A stretch of 64,000 nt of DNA from NCBI GenBank assembly GCA_900539675.1, contig UQDJ01000002.1, positions 23,780 through 87,779 of the forward strand, written 5' to 3'. The first letter of the stretch is position 1. Every line of letters begins with the position of its first letter. The DNA is from an uncultured Coriobacteriaceae bacterium. GTDB taxonomy: Bacteria > Actinomycetota > Coriobacteriia > Coriobacteriales > Eggerthellaceae. The notes beneath the pieces are model-generated. The model was not told where the DNA came from and made no database searches. It worked only from the letters and a program-made list of their open reading frames with translations. The position numbers were made by a program, and so were the translations under genes. Positions 19,904 to 28,585 of this stretch are shown one piece after another.

Positions 19904-21298
19904 ATGACGACTTCAACAGAATCAGCGCAGAAAGCAGGCCGCGCTGCTTGGTCAGGCAAACTGGCGTTTGTTTTGGCTGCTGCAGCATCTGCGGTTGGCT
20001 TGGGAAGCATGTGGCGCTTCCCCTACTTAGCAGCCAAATATGGTGGTGGTACCTTCCTCATGGTGTACCTCATCTTCGTATTCACCATTGGTATTGCTCT
20101 GCTGTTGCTAGAAACTGCTCTCGGTCGTAAGACAGGCCAAAGCTCTATTGGTGCTTTCAAAATGTTCGGCAAGAAGTACGCTTTCATTGGCGTTCTCATG
20201 TCGGCAGTGCCCTTCATCATTGTTCCGTATTACTGTGTCATCGGTGGCTGGGTAACGAAGTATCTTGCTGCCTATGCTAGTGGCGGCGCAGCAGCACTTG
20301 ATGACGGTGGCACGTACTTTACCAACTTTATCGCATCGGGTCCTGAAAGCATCATCTTCATGCTGATCTTTATGGCCATTACGTACTTTGTCGTATCGCG
20401 CGGTGTTAAGGGTGGCATCGAAAAGGCGAACTTGGTTATGATGCCAGCTTTAATCGTGATGGCTATCGGAGTTGCTATCTATGCGTTGAGCTTGCCGGGA
20501 GCTGTTGATGGTTTGGCGTACTACTTCGTACCTGACTTCAGCAAGCTGTCTCCTGAATTGGTAATCGCTGCTTTGGGCCAGACGTTCTTCACTCTGTCTT
20601 TGGCTATGGGCATTATGGTTACGTACGGCTCCTATTTGGAGAAAACCGCTAAGTTGACCACCAGCGTTACCCAGATTGCTGGCACCACGTTCAGTGTTTC
20701 TTTGCTTGCCGGTTTGATGATTATTCCTTCAGCTTTTGCTGTTATGGGTTCAGGCGATGCGGTTGCCGCTAATTCTGGTCCTTCGCTGATGTTCATCATC
20801 CTGCCTCAGGTATTTGGTGGCTTGGGTGATGCAGCTGGCGTGGTTGGTGCCATCTTCTTTATCTTGGTGTTGTTTGCAGCCTTGACCAGTTCTATTTCGC
20901 TGGTTGAAACTTGTACGTCTATTGTTCAGGATGCAACGCGTTGTAAGCGTGGCAAGGCTTTGGTCACGGTTATCCTGTGGACCACGCTGATGGGTCTTAT
21001 CGTCAACTTGGGTTATGGCCCGTTGTCATCCATTGCTCCGATGGGTGAAGGCACCACGATCCTGGACTTCTTGGACTTCCTGTCCAATTCCGTCATGATG
21101 CCAATCGTTGCGCTTCTGACCTGTATCTTTGTTGGCTGGATTGTAACGCCAAAGGAAATCATCGAAGAAGTGAAGCTGTCTGCCCCCTTTAAGTTGGCAA
21201 AGATTTGGACTGTCGTAATCAAGTATTTAGCCCCCATTGCACTGGTGGTTATTCTGCTTGCTTATGTTGCCCAGACCCTTGGACTGTTCTCAATGTAG
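19904..21298 (+). CDS. Sodium:neurotransmitter symporter family (NSS/SNF) transporter
   Basis: A 464-residue membrane protein with about 11-12 helices. The NSS signature is at the N-terminus: FVLAAAASAVGLGSMWRFPY, forming the unwound TM1 that binds Na+ and substrate, then KYGGGTFL and the PYYCVIGGW region of TM3. Bacterial members (LeuT, TnaT, MhsT) import amino acids with Na+, so amino-acid uptake is likely but the substrate is not readable. AAAGAAAGAGAAC precedes the ATG. It is monocistronic, with a terminator after it. Confidence 0.93.
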   Translation: MTTSTESAQKAGRAAWSGKLAFVLAAAASAVGLGSMWRFPYLAAKYGGGTFLMVYLIFVFTIGIALLLLETALGRKTGQSSIGAFKMFGKKYAFIGVLMSAVPFIIVPYYCVIGGWVTKYLAAYASGGAAALDDGGTYFTNFIASGPESIIFMLIFMAITYFVVSRGVKGGIEKANLVMMPALIVMAIGVAIYALSLPGAVDGLAYYFVPDFSKLSPELVIAALGQTFFTLSLAMGIMVTYGSYLEKTAKLTTSVTQIAGTTFSVSLLAGLMIIPSAFAVMGSGDAVAANSGPSLMFIILPQVFGGLGDAAGVVGAIFFILVLFAALTSSISLVETCTSIVQDATRCKRGKALVTVILWTTLMGLIVNLGYGPLSSIAPMGEGTTILDFLDFLSNSVMMPIVALLTCIFVGWIVTPKEIIEEVKLSAPFKLAKIWTVVIKYLAPIALVVILLAYVAQTLGLFSM

Positions 21299-21368
21299 CC
21301 TTCGCCTGTGTGATAAACAGGCATTGAGTGCCCCTTTAGCAGGGAGCAGGTAAACCATATTTGTAGGT

Positions 21369-21413
21369 GCCCCGGTATCCACGTGAAAGCGTTGGAGCCG
21401 GGGCTCTTTTATT
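21369..21413 (+). terminator. Terminator after the NSS transporter
   Basis: GCCCCGG (21369-21375) pairs with CCGGGGC (21398-21404) across a 22-nt loop, followed by TCTTTTATT. The long loop makes it less perfect, but position and T-run fit. Confidence 0.7.
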
Positions 21414-21469
21414 GCGTGCGGTGGTATTATGGAGCTCGCACATTAATCGTTTGAAACAAGGAGCCGTAC

Positions 21470-22534
21470 GTGTCTCTTTCCATTGGTATTGTGGGCCTGC
21501 CCAATGTGGGTAAGTCTTCTCTGTTTACTGCACTGACTAAAAAGAGCGGGTTTGCCGCAAATTATCCGTTTGCCACCATCGAACCTAATGTGGGCATTGT
21601 TCCGGTACCCGATGATCGTCTCGAAGGCTTAGCAGCTATTGATCATCCGGCAAAGATTGTACCGGCAACGGTTGAATTTGTTGATATTGCTGGGCTGGTT
21701 GCCGGAGCTTCTCAGGGTGAAGGTTTGGGCAATAAGTTTTTGGCCAATATTCGTGAAACGGACGCCATCTGCGAAGTGGTTCGCTTCTTTACGGATCCTA
21801 ATGTTGAGCATGTTTCTCATAAGGTTGATCCGCAAAGCGATGTTGAAACGATCAAGACCGAATTGGTGTTGGCCGACATGGCTACGGTGGAAAAGGCGCT
21901 GCCTCGTTTGGAAAAGGAAGCCAAGCGCGATAAGTCTTGTGTCATTAAGTTTGAAACTGCTAAAAAGGTTCTTGAGGGTTTGAATGAGGGCAAGCGCGCA
22001 CTGACGCTCGACCTGTCTGAAGATGAGCGCGATGCTATTAAAGAGCTGTGTCTTCTTACGATGAAGCCACTGCTCTACATTGCCAACGTGGACGAAAGCC
22101 AGCTTACGGCTGACCTGCCAGAAATTGACGGTCAGAAGCCGGTGCCAATCTGCGCAAAGACGGAAGCAGACTTGGCGGAGCTGGATCCCGAAGAGGCAAA
22201 GATGTTCTTGGATGAACTGGGTTTGGATGAATCGGGTCTTGCTCGTTTGGTTCGTGAAGCTTATAAGCTGTTGGGTTTGCAGAGCTTCTTTACCAGTGGT
22301 GAAACTGAAACGCGCGCCTGGACGGTGCCGGTAGGTGCTAAGGCTCCTCAGGCAGCAGGCGTTATTCATACCGACTTTGAACGTGGCTTTATTAAGGCGG
22401 AAACTGCATCGTATGAAGACTACGTTTCTTTGGGCGGTGAAAAGGGCTGCCGCGATGCGGGCAAGCTGCGTCAGGAAGGTAAAGATTATGTTGTGCAAGA
22501 CGGTGATGTTATGCACTTCAAGTTCAACGTCTAA
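21470..22534 (+). CDS. ychF: Redox-regulated ATPase YchF (Obg/OLA1 family)
   Basis: A 354-residue P-loop protein that binds ATP in preference to GTP and associates with ribosomes. The P-loop is GLPNVGKSS near the N-terminus, followed by NYPFATIEPNVGIVPVPD. The DIAGLVAGASQGEGLGNKFL segment is diagnostic. A coiled-coil insert and a C-terminal TGS domain (ending VVQDGDVMHFKFNV) complete the family layout. GTG start with AAGGAG 6 nt upstream. Confidence 0.96.
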   Translation: MSLSIGIVGLPNVGKSSLFTALTKKSGFAANYPFATIEPNVGIVPVPDDRLEGLAAIDHPAKIVPATVEFVDIAGLVAGASQGEGLGNKFLANIRETDAICEVVRFFTDPNVEHVSHKVDPQSDVETIKTELVLADMATVEKALPRLEKEAKRDKSCVIKFETAKKVLEGLNEGKRALTLDLSEDERDAIKELCLLTMKPLLYIANVDESQLTADLPEIDGQKPVPICAKTEADLAELDPEEAKMFLDELGLDESGLARLVREAYKLLGLQSFFTSGETETRAWTVPVGAKAPQAAGVIHTDFERGFIKAETASYEDYVSLGGEKGCRDAGKLRQEGKDYVVQDGDVMHFKFNV

Positions 22535-22543
22535 AAGCTTACG

Positions 22544-22582
22544 TTGATCAATCTTGTTGATCAATCTTGTTGATCAATTTGC
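22544..22582 (+). repeat. Three 13-bp tandem repeats after ychF
   Basis: TTGATCAATCTTG is present at 22544-22556 and 22557-22569 exactly, then TTGATCAATTTGC at 22570-22582. Each copy contains the palindrome TTGATCAA. The array starts 10 bp after the ychF stop and ends 13 bp before the terminator. Confidence 0.85.
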
Positions 22583-22595
22583 CAAGTTTTGAATT

Positions 22596-22634
22596 AAAAG
22601 GTTCTCATCGGTTTCGATCAGAACCTTTTTGTTT
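22596..22634 (+). terminator. Terminator of ychF
   Basis: AAAAGGTTCT (22596-22605) pairs with AGAACCTTTT (22620-22629). An inner ATCG/CGAT stem extends it past one mismatch, with a GTTT loop. TTTGTTTTC follows. Confidence 0.85.
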
Positions 22635-22731
22635 TCTTGCCGTCATAGAGCTGCTGCATAGTTCGGTGGATGGTAGGTAGATATGCCGCGTGCGTGCTAA
22701 ACTTTTGCGCAGGACAAAGAAGGGGGTTTCC

Positions 22732-23895
22732 ATGGAACTGCGTGCTATGGGAAAGACAGGCGTAAAGCTTTCGCCGTTAGGGTTTGGCGTCATGCGCCTA
22801 CCGCTTAAAAATGGTGGCATTGCGGCAAACAACACGACGATTGATGATGTTGATGTAGATACATCTATTGAAATGATCCATCAGGCAATTGATGCTGGCG
22901 TGAACTATTTCGATACCGCATATAACTACGTCAATGGGTCATCTGAAGTAATTTTGGGTAAGGCACTTGCTGGCGATTGGCGCGAAAAAGTATATGTTGC
23001 TTCGAAGTCACCAGCTTGGTTATATAAAGAGCCCGCAGATTTCGATAAGTATTTGGACATCCAGCTGGGTCGTTTAAATATGGACTACCTGGATTTCTAC
23101 CTGCTGCACTCTTTGAATGGTGGCAGTTGGAAGAAGTCGGTACGCAACGGTGCGGTTGAATCGATGCAACGTGCGAAAGCCGCAGGTAAGGTGCGCTATA
23201 TAGGTTTTTCATTTCATGATGATTTGGAGCTGTTCAAGGAAATTCTTGATGCGGCACCATGGGATTTCTGCCAGATTCAGTTGAACTATTATGATCGCGA
23301 CTATCAGGCGGGTATTCAGGGCATGAAATTGGCTGCTGAGCGTGGCATGGGCGTTGTGGTCATGGAGCCTTTGCGTGGTGGCTTGTTGGTAAAGCTGCCC
23401 AAGACTGCCCAACAGGTCTTTGATGAAAGTGGCTATGATCGCAGCAATGTTGAATGGTCGTTTGACTGGTTGTGGGACATGCCAGAAGTGTCCTGTGTCC
23501 TTTCTGGGATGAGTACGCCAGAACAGGTGGCACAAAACACCACCTTCATGCAAAAAGCTGCTCCGCATATGCTGTCAGCCGATGAGCATAAGGTATTAGA
23601 TGCAGCGAAAGCGGCCCTTGATGCCAAGCAGGCTATTCCCTGCACGGGATGCAATTACTGTGTTGACATGTGTCCGAATAAGATCACGATTCCGTATAAC
23701 TTCCGTGCCTATAATATGGGCGTACTGTACGATGACATGGATTTGGCACGCAAGTTCTATGCCGAGGAAGTACCGAGCTACGGGCGTAATGCGAGCTATT
23801 GCATCAGCTGCGGTAAGTGCGAAGAAATTTGTCCGCAGCATATTCACATCAGCGAATGGATGCCTAAGGTAGACGAGTTGCTTGGTCAAAAATAG
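22732..23895 (+). CDS. Aldo/keto reductase with C-terminal 4Fe-4S ferredoxin domain
   Basis: A 387-residue protein. The AKR barrel covers about residues 1-290, with catalytic-type FDTAYNYVNGSSE and the YLDFYLLHSLNGG strand. The C-terminal third has two cysteine clusters, CTGCNYCVDMCP and CISCGKCEEICP, for two 4Fe-4S clusters. This architecture is common in strict anaerobes and links an oxidoreductase barrel to electron transfer; the substrate is unknown. ATG 22732 is preferred over an upstream GTG because AAGAAGGGGG precedes it and the AKR fold starts at MELRAMGKTGVKLSPLGFG. Confidence 0.92.
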   Translation: MELRAMGKTGVKLSPLGFGVMRLPLKNGGIAANNTTIDDVDVDTSIEMIHQAIDAGVNYFDTAYNYVNGSSEVILGKALAGDWREKVYVASKSPAWLYKEPADFDKYLDIQLGRLNMDYLDFYLLHSLNGGSWKKSVRNGAVESMQRAKAAGKVRYIGFSFHDDLELFKEILDAAPWDFCQIQLNYYDRDYQAGIQGMKLAAERGMGVVVMEPLRGGLLVKLPKTAQQVFDESGYDRSNVEWSFDWLWDMPEVSCVLSGMSTPEQVAQNTTFMQKAAPHMLSADEHKVLDAAKAALDAKQAIPCTGCNYCVDMCPNKITIPYNFRAYNMGVLYDDMDLARKFYAEEVPSYGRNASYCISCGKCEEICPQHIHISEWMPKVDELLGQK

Positions 23896-23917
23896 GTTAA
23901 ACATTTGTGCTGCCTTG

Positions 23918-23998
23918 TTCGCTAGGCATACGATTTGCTAGGCGTCTGATTCGCTAGTCATATGATTTGCTAGGTGTCTGATTTGTGAGTCATCTGAG
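23918..23998 (+). repeat. Five degenerate 16-17-bp repeats after the Fe-S aldo/keto reductase
   Basis: Units begin at about 23918, 23935, 23950, 23967 and 23983, approximating TTYGCTAGKCRTMTGAT. Odd and even copies alternate (TTCGCTAG... versus TTGCTAGG...), suggesting an older 33-bp unit. The array begins 23 bp after the stop codon. Confidence 0.8.
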
Positions 23999-24060
23999 AT
24001 GGCGGCTTGAACGGGCCCACATTGTTTACATGGCAGATGTGACTATCGTTTGGGTACGTA

Positions 24061-24100
24061 GGATGTGGCGTTTTCGGGCAGGATGTGGCGTTATCGGTGG
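24061..24100 (+). repeat. 20-bp tandem duplication upstream of larB
   Basis: GGATGTGGCGTTTTCGGGCA (24061-24080) is followed directly by GGATGTGGCGTTATCGGTGG (24081-24100), 16 of 20 positions identical. It lies 28 bp before the larB start. Confidence 0.8.
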
Positions 24101-24127
24101 TGTTCACGCCAAGAAAGAAGGGGCTTG

Positions 24128-24997
24128 ATGTATGCCAATGATGTAGAGCATCTTTTGCAAAAGGTTGCTGATGGCAAGGTGTCGGTTCATGATGCCCTGC
24201 ATCAGCTTAGAGTCGAGCCCTTCACCGACTTGGGATATGCCAAAGTAGACCATCATCGTGCGCTCAGGCAGAATGCCGCTGAAGTCATTTATGGTGCAGG
24301 GAAAACGCCCGAACAAATTTTAGGCATTGTTCAATCGCTTCGGGCGGCAGGGCAGGAAACGGTGCTCATCACGCGCATGAAGCCTGAAGCGGTTGCTTTA
24401 TTGCAAGCTGAAGCCGAAGGCACGCCTGCTGAAGGTTTATCTGGTGATGCCTCGCCAGCCGTGGATTCATCTGTTAAAGGCACTTCTGCCGATGCCGCAT
24501 CTGCCGATGCTTCGCCGTTTCCGTTTACGTATTACGACATTGCACACGTGGGCATTGTGGGCTCTATGCCTGTTTCCGATGGAAATGGTCGCATTGTGGT
24601 TGCTGCGGCAGGTACGAGCGATTTGCCGGTTGCAGAAGAAGCAGCCCTTACCGCTGAAGCGCTTGGCAATGAAGTGCAGCGGCTCTACGATGTGGGCGTA
24701 GCAGGCCTGCATCGTCTGCTTGCCCATGTAGATGACATTGTGGATGCCCAGGTAATTATCGCTGTTGCTGGCATGGAAGGTGCTCTGGCTAGCGTTATTG
24801 GTGGTATGGCATCGTGCCCGGTGATCGCAGTGCCAACAAGCGTGGGCTATGGGGCGTCATTTCAGGGACTAGCGGCGCTTTTATCCATGTTAAATTCCTG
24901 CGCCAGTGGTGTTAGTGTTGTGAATATCGATAATGGATTCGGAGCCGGCTTTCAGGCTCACACTATCAACCACTTGCCAGGGCGCGCACGCAACTAG
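24128..24997 (+). CDS. larB: LarB-type pyridinium carboxylase/hydrolase
   Basis: LarB carboxylates and hydrolyses nicotinate adenine dinucleotide at the first step of nickel-pincer cofactor synthesis. The 289-residue protein has an N-terminal helical part and the AIR-carboxylase-like core: GTSDLPVAEEA, ASVIGGMASCPVIAVPTS and GVSVVNIDNGFGAG. Between them, at about residues 98-135, lies an Ala/Ser/Glu-rich low-complexity insert that is not typical. ATG 24128 is preceded by GAAGGGG. Upstream in-frame ATG 24065 would sit in a repeat. A shortened larC-like gene follows 35 bp later. Confidence 0.88.
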   Translation: MYANDVEHLLQKVADGKVSVHDALHQLRVEPFTDLGYAKVDHHRALRQNAAEVIYGAGKTPEQILGIVQSLRAAGQETVLITRMKPEAVALLQAEAEGTPAEGLSGDASPAVDSSVKGTSADAASADASPFPFTYYDIAHVGIVGSMPVSDGNGRIVVAAAGTSDLPVAEEAALTAEALGNEVQRLYDVGVAGLHRLLAHVDDIVDAQVIIAVAGMEGALASVIGGMASCPVIAVPTSVGYGASFQGLAALLSMLNSCASGVSVVNIDNGFGAGFQAHTINHLPGRARN

Positions 24998-25032
24998 CAA
25001 GCGTAGCGCATAGTGCAAAGGAGAGTGCTCAG

Positions 25033-25581
25033 ATGAATATTCATCTTGATCTACATGAACAGGCAACGCGTGGTCAAATCTTGGACACCTTGCTCGAGAA
25101 TATGACTGCCGAAGAACGTGCCACGTTTGACGCAGTGCTCGATGGTGCCACCATTCCCGATATGCACCATCATTCCATTGTGGAGGTTAACCAGACTATC
25201 GATACGCTCGATGTGCCTGATCAGGTAAAAACCGATCTGCGCGGCGTGTACGATATTTTGGCGCATGCAGAGGCCAAGGTGCATGGCTGTCCGGTAGAAG
25301 AAACTCATTTTCATGAAGTGGGCAATCCGAGCGGTATTCGCAATGCGCTGGCAATTTGTGCTGCTTTTTATGCCCTGCATCCAGAAACGGTGAGCGCCAG
25401 TGCCATTCAAACAGGCGAAGGCGAAGTGGAGTGTGCTCATGGCGTTTTACCGCTGCCTGCTCCGGCAACTGCCGCTATTTTGGAGGGCTTGCCTTTGGAG
25501 GAAAAGCGTTTGCCAGGTGAGCGCTGCACGCCCACCTCTGCTGCCATTATCAAGTATTTTGTGCAGTCTTTTGAGGTATAG
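25033..25581 (+). CDS. Shortened LarC-like nickel-insertion protein
   Basis: A 182-residue protein. It keeps LarC landmarks: a His-rich MHHHSIVEV segment, HAEAKVHGCPVEETHFHEVG, CAHGVLPLPAPATAAILEG, and GERCTPTSAAIIKY. It lacks the normal N-terminal CFSGISGDM region and the whole C-terminal half (LarC2), so it is less than half the usual length of about 400. LarC normally inserts Ni into the pincer cofactor using CTP. Whether this form is active is unclear. The next gene starts 5 bp after its stop. No larA or larE is present in the window. Confidence 0.75.
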   Translation: MNIHLDLHEQATRGQILDTLLENMTAEERATFDAVLDGATIPDMHHHSIVEVNQTIDTLDVPDQVKTDLRGVYDILAHAEAKVHGCPVEETHFHEVGNPSGIRNALAICAAFYALHPETVSASAIQTGEGEVECAHGVLPLPAPATAAILEGLPLEEKRLPGERCTPTSAAIIKYFVQSFEV

Positions 25582-25586
25582 CCATC

Positions 25587-27464
25587 GTGGTCGAACCCTG
25601 GGCTGACGGCGCAAAAACTCAATCACTGTATGCCGGGCAGGATTTGCTACTCGGACGCTATGTTCCTGAAGGAGAAGCTGGTTCGGGTGGCTTTTCTTCG
25701 GTTATGGTGGCGTGGGATACCCGCATTCAGCGCAGGGTTGCCATCAAATGTATGCCCTTAGAACAAGCCGCTTCCAGGGGGTTTGTTCAAGGCGGCAGCA
25801 TCCTTTTAGACAACAACACCTTCGACACTTCATCGGTGGCGGGCTTGGAGGAAGCGCGCACAGCCGCCATGCTTTCTGATCCGTCTATTGTGTCGGTGTT
25901 TGACTTTGAAGTCCAACAGGGTATGGCCTATCTGATCCTGGAATATGTTGATGGGCCCACATTGGCAGAACTGCTGGAAGAATGCCCCGATGCTATCAAT
26001 GCCGATGTGGTGGCTGCGGTATTTAAAGCTGTGTCTCACGCTCTTGAAGTGGCTCATAAACACCATGTACTGCATTTGGATATCAAACCTGAAAATGTGC
26101 TTATAGATCACACGGGTCAGGTGAAGGTAGCAGATTTCGGTTTAGCTCGCTTGGTGGGTGAAGGCGGCTATGGCGTTGCGGTGGGTGGCACGATTGGTTA
26201 CATGCCTCCTGAGCAGATGACCGGCAAAGAACTTGATGAGCGCTGTGACCAATGGGCGCTTGCGAGTTTGACCTACGAAATGATTGCGGGCGAAAACCCC
26301 TTCTTCGCGAATTCGATTCCTGAGGCGGAAGATGCTATCTATGATGCCGAAGTGGTTATCCCATCCCTGTGCATGGAAGGCTTAGATCCTGCCATTGATG
26401 ACATTTTATTTAAGGCACTCGATCCCGATCCGCAGGGGCGCTTCGATTCGGTAAAGGATTTTGCTGTAGCTCTACAACCCTGTTTGGGTAGCACGCGCAA
26501 GGGGAAAAACCAGCTCAAACGCTTGGTGGCTCCTGAAGAAAGCGCTGGTGTTGAGGGAGATACCGACGAGACTACCGGTGATATTCCGGTGGTGGCATCG
26601 GACGTGTCGTCTTTAGATGATGGAGCGTATGAGGAGCATATACCGTGGCATATGTCACCGCGCTTGCGCAGCGTGTTGATGCGTGCATGGAGTGTGGCGG
26701 GGTGCGGCATTCTTGCCTTTTTGGCACTCAATACCGGTTTTACTCCAGATGCATGGTCTCAGCCCGTGGTATGGGGCGTTTTTGCTGCGTGTTTGACAGG
26801 AGCGGCATTGGTGCCTCATATTGCCGCTCTGGTAGTTGCTGAGGGATTGGGTGTCGTTCTGTGCGCTCATGGAGCGCCCTTTCCAGGTGTTGGGCTTATG
26901 GTGGCAACCGGGGCGTGGTGGGCAACTTCTGCGCGTTATTCGGTGGAAGCTACCAACGTTGGACTGATGGGCGCAACGTGTGGCGCCTTTGGTCTAGGTG
27001 CGCTCACTCCGTTTGCGGCAGGTTGTTTGTTGCCTGCACGAGATGCTCTTATTTCCACGTTGTATTCGGCCCTCTTGGCGTTGATCTTGGCCGGATTAGG
27101 ATCGGCGAGTGTGCTGGGCTGGGATATGGCCTCCTGGGCTTGGCCGGTGCTGCCTAATACCTATACGGACCAGCTGCTGGCGGTAGTCAGCCACCCTTCG
27201 GTGTGGATCATGATTTTAGGCTGGGTGCTGGCGGCAGTGGCCGCTTCGCTTCTGTGCGAATTCGGTACCAAGTTGTGGTGCGTATTGGCCATGTTGGCAG
27301 CGGGTGCTCTGGTTATTGGTGCGCTTGTTGTGGGGTCTGCGCTGGACACGGCAGGTGTGGACTTGCTGGAGAATCCTTTAGCGTTGGCGCCACTGATTGG
27401 CTCGACGTGTATCGGTGTGGCGGCGGTGTGCATAGCAGTGCCTCTGCGCGTTCGTATGCCTTAA
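25587..27464 (+). CDS. Membrane-anchored Ser/Thr protein kinase (PknB-like, non-RD)
   Basis: A 625-residue protein. The kinase domain at about 22-300 has a Gly-rich loop GEAGSGGFSSV, catalytic lysine K54 in AIKCMP, catalytic loop HLDIKPEN (Leu in place of the usual Arg before D165, so a non-RD kinase) and DFGLA with D183. The GYMPPEQM activation segment is intact. A Ser/Thr/Asp-rich linker (about 310-350) leads to a hydrophobic C-terminal half with about seven or eight membrane helices rather than PASTA repeats. GTG start with GAGGTA 8 nt upstream. It is co-transcribed with larB and the larC-like gene by spacing. Confidence 0.9.
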   Translation: MVEPWADGAKTQSLYAGQDLLLGRYVPEGEAGSGGFSSVMVAWDTRIQRRVAIKCMPLEQAASRGFVQGGSILLDNNTFDTSSVAGLEEARTAAMLSDPSIVSVFDFEVQQGMAYLILEYVDGPTLAELLEECPDAINADVVAAVFKAVSHALEVAHKHHVLHLDIKPENVLIDHTGQVKVADFGLARLVGEGGYGVAVGGTIGYMPPEQMTGKELDERCDQWALASLTYEMIAGENPFFANSIPEAEDAIYDAEVVIPSLCMEGLDPAIDDILFKALDPDPQGRFDSVKDFAVALQPCLGSTRKGKNQLKRLVAPEESAGVEGDTDETTGDIPVVASDVSSLDDGAYEEHIPWHMSPRLRSVLMRAWSVAGCGILAFLALNTGFTPDAWSQPVVWGVFAACLTGAALVPHIAALVVAEGLGVVLCAHGAPFPGVGLMVATGAWWATSARYSVEATNVGLMGATCGAFGLGALTPFAAGCLLPARDALISTLYSALLALILAGLGSASVLGWDMASWAWPVLPNTYTDQLLAVVSHPSVWIMILGWVLAAVAASLLCEFGTKLWCVLAMLAAGALVIGALVVGSALDTAGVDLLENPLALAPLIGSTCIGVAAVCIAVPLRVRMP

Positions 27465-27489
27465 CTTTTACGCTTCGGTATGTCTTTAC

Positions 27490-28440
27490 TTACGCTTCTA
27501 ATTCAAGCTCGGTTGGTTTTCCTGAAAAGTTTTTGCTCTGAGTAAGCGTTTGAGCTTCTTCAAGCGAAAGCTGACCGGATGCCATTTTTGGAATCCAGGT
27601 ATCACTTTCTTCAAGGGTGCTGTTGAACAGGTCCATAAAGCTTGCAGTGCTTATATCTCCCGTAAAGGGATTTACCCATACGTCGTGCTTGTGGTTATCA
27701 AAATCACTGTACGTGAGCGCACGATTTTGGTGGCTCATCGATTCAAGGAAGGAATGGGGACGTACGGCGCGTTCTATTTTGCCCAGCACAGCACGCTTTT
27801 TGCCGCGGGGCGAATAGAGCATATGCTGAATGCGACGGAAGTTGTGTACGCTTTTGGAAAGCAGATCAACTGGAGCAATGCGCTCGTACGTTTCCCATAA
27901 AACCGCACCTACGATGTAGGAAAGGGAGGCTAAGGCCTGATCGCTTGCTTGGAGAATATCTTTGTGGGGAGCAAAGCTTGCGATAGTTTTGCCCGTGTAG
28001 GTGTACAACATCAATTCATCAAGCTCTGTTTCAATAACGGCGTGAACTTCCGATCCATCTTTGCGTGATAGTCCTTCCACACCCGCATCGCACAGTGCAT
28101 ATTCTTGGGCATATATCAAAGGGTGTGCTGTGCGATCAAGGAGATAGTGACACAAAAAGCCTGCTGCGTACGCACGAATGACGGGTTGTGTTGCGGTGGG
28201 TGCCGTTTTGATAGCATGCGAAAAAGCTGACAGTAATTCGGCGGGCTTTTTATCGTGCATCAAGCTTCCTAGGGCATGATAGGTAGCTAAGCTGGGAGAA
28301 ATTACGCTATAAAACAGAGGATCAGGACCTTGGTTGCCCAATAAAAAGGCATCGCGTTCATCTTTGGTGGCCACAAAAGATGTTGCGGGGCGCTTCAAGG
28401 CTTCGCGTCCGAAGCGGTCATGAGTAATAACGGCAGGCAT
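27490..28440 (-). CDS. Zinc-dependent phospholipase C-like protein
   Basis: A 316-residue protein of the zinc-dependent PLC fold (PF00882 type). Seen are an N-terminal THDRFG, GNQGPDPLFY, and the His/Asp-rich helix GFLCHYLLDRTAHPLIY, followed by HAVIETELDE; together these give the usual His/Asp metal ligands. No signal peptide is evident, so a cytosolic or non-classical location is likely. It ends 25 bp from the end of the convergent kinase gene and is divergent from the MFS gene at 28586. Confidence 0.85.
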   Translation of the reverse strand: MPAVITHDRFGREALKRPATSFVATKDERDAFLLGNQGPDPLFYSVISPSLATYHALGSLMHDKKPAELLSAFSHAIKTAPTATQPVIRAYAAGFLCHYLLDRTAHPLIYAQEYALCDAGVEGLSRKDGSEVHAVIETELDELMLYTYTGKTIASFAPHKDILQASDQALASLSYIVGAVLWETYERIAPVDLLSKSVHNFRRIQHMLYSPRGKKRAVLGKIERAVRPHSFLESMSHQNRALTYSDFDNHKHDVWVNPFTGDISTASFMDLFNSTLEESDTWIPKMASGQLSLEEAQTLTQSKNFSGKPTELELEA

Positions 28441-28585
28441 AATAACTCCGATTCTTAGCAGATTTTTTACACACTCGGCGTGTGGATGAGGTATAGCGTA
28501 CGTATACTGTTTCAGCGTTCATAATGCGTCTGTTGGATGGCAAGCGCAAGGCTTCGCTGCACGGTGTATGGAAAGGGTAACCAAA

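Noticed and set aside
22544..22582. CRISPR-like repeats after ychF
   Set aside because: The 13-bp units are directly adjacent with no spacers, so this is a simple tandem repeat.
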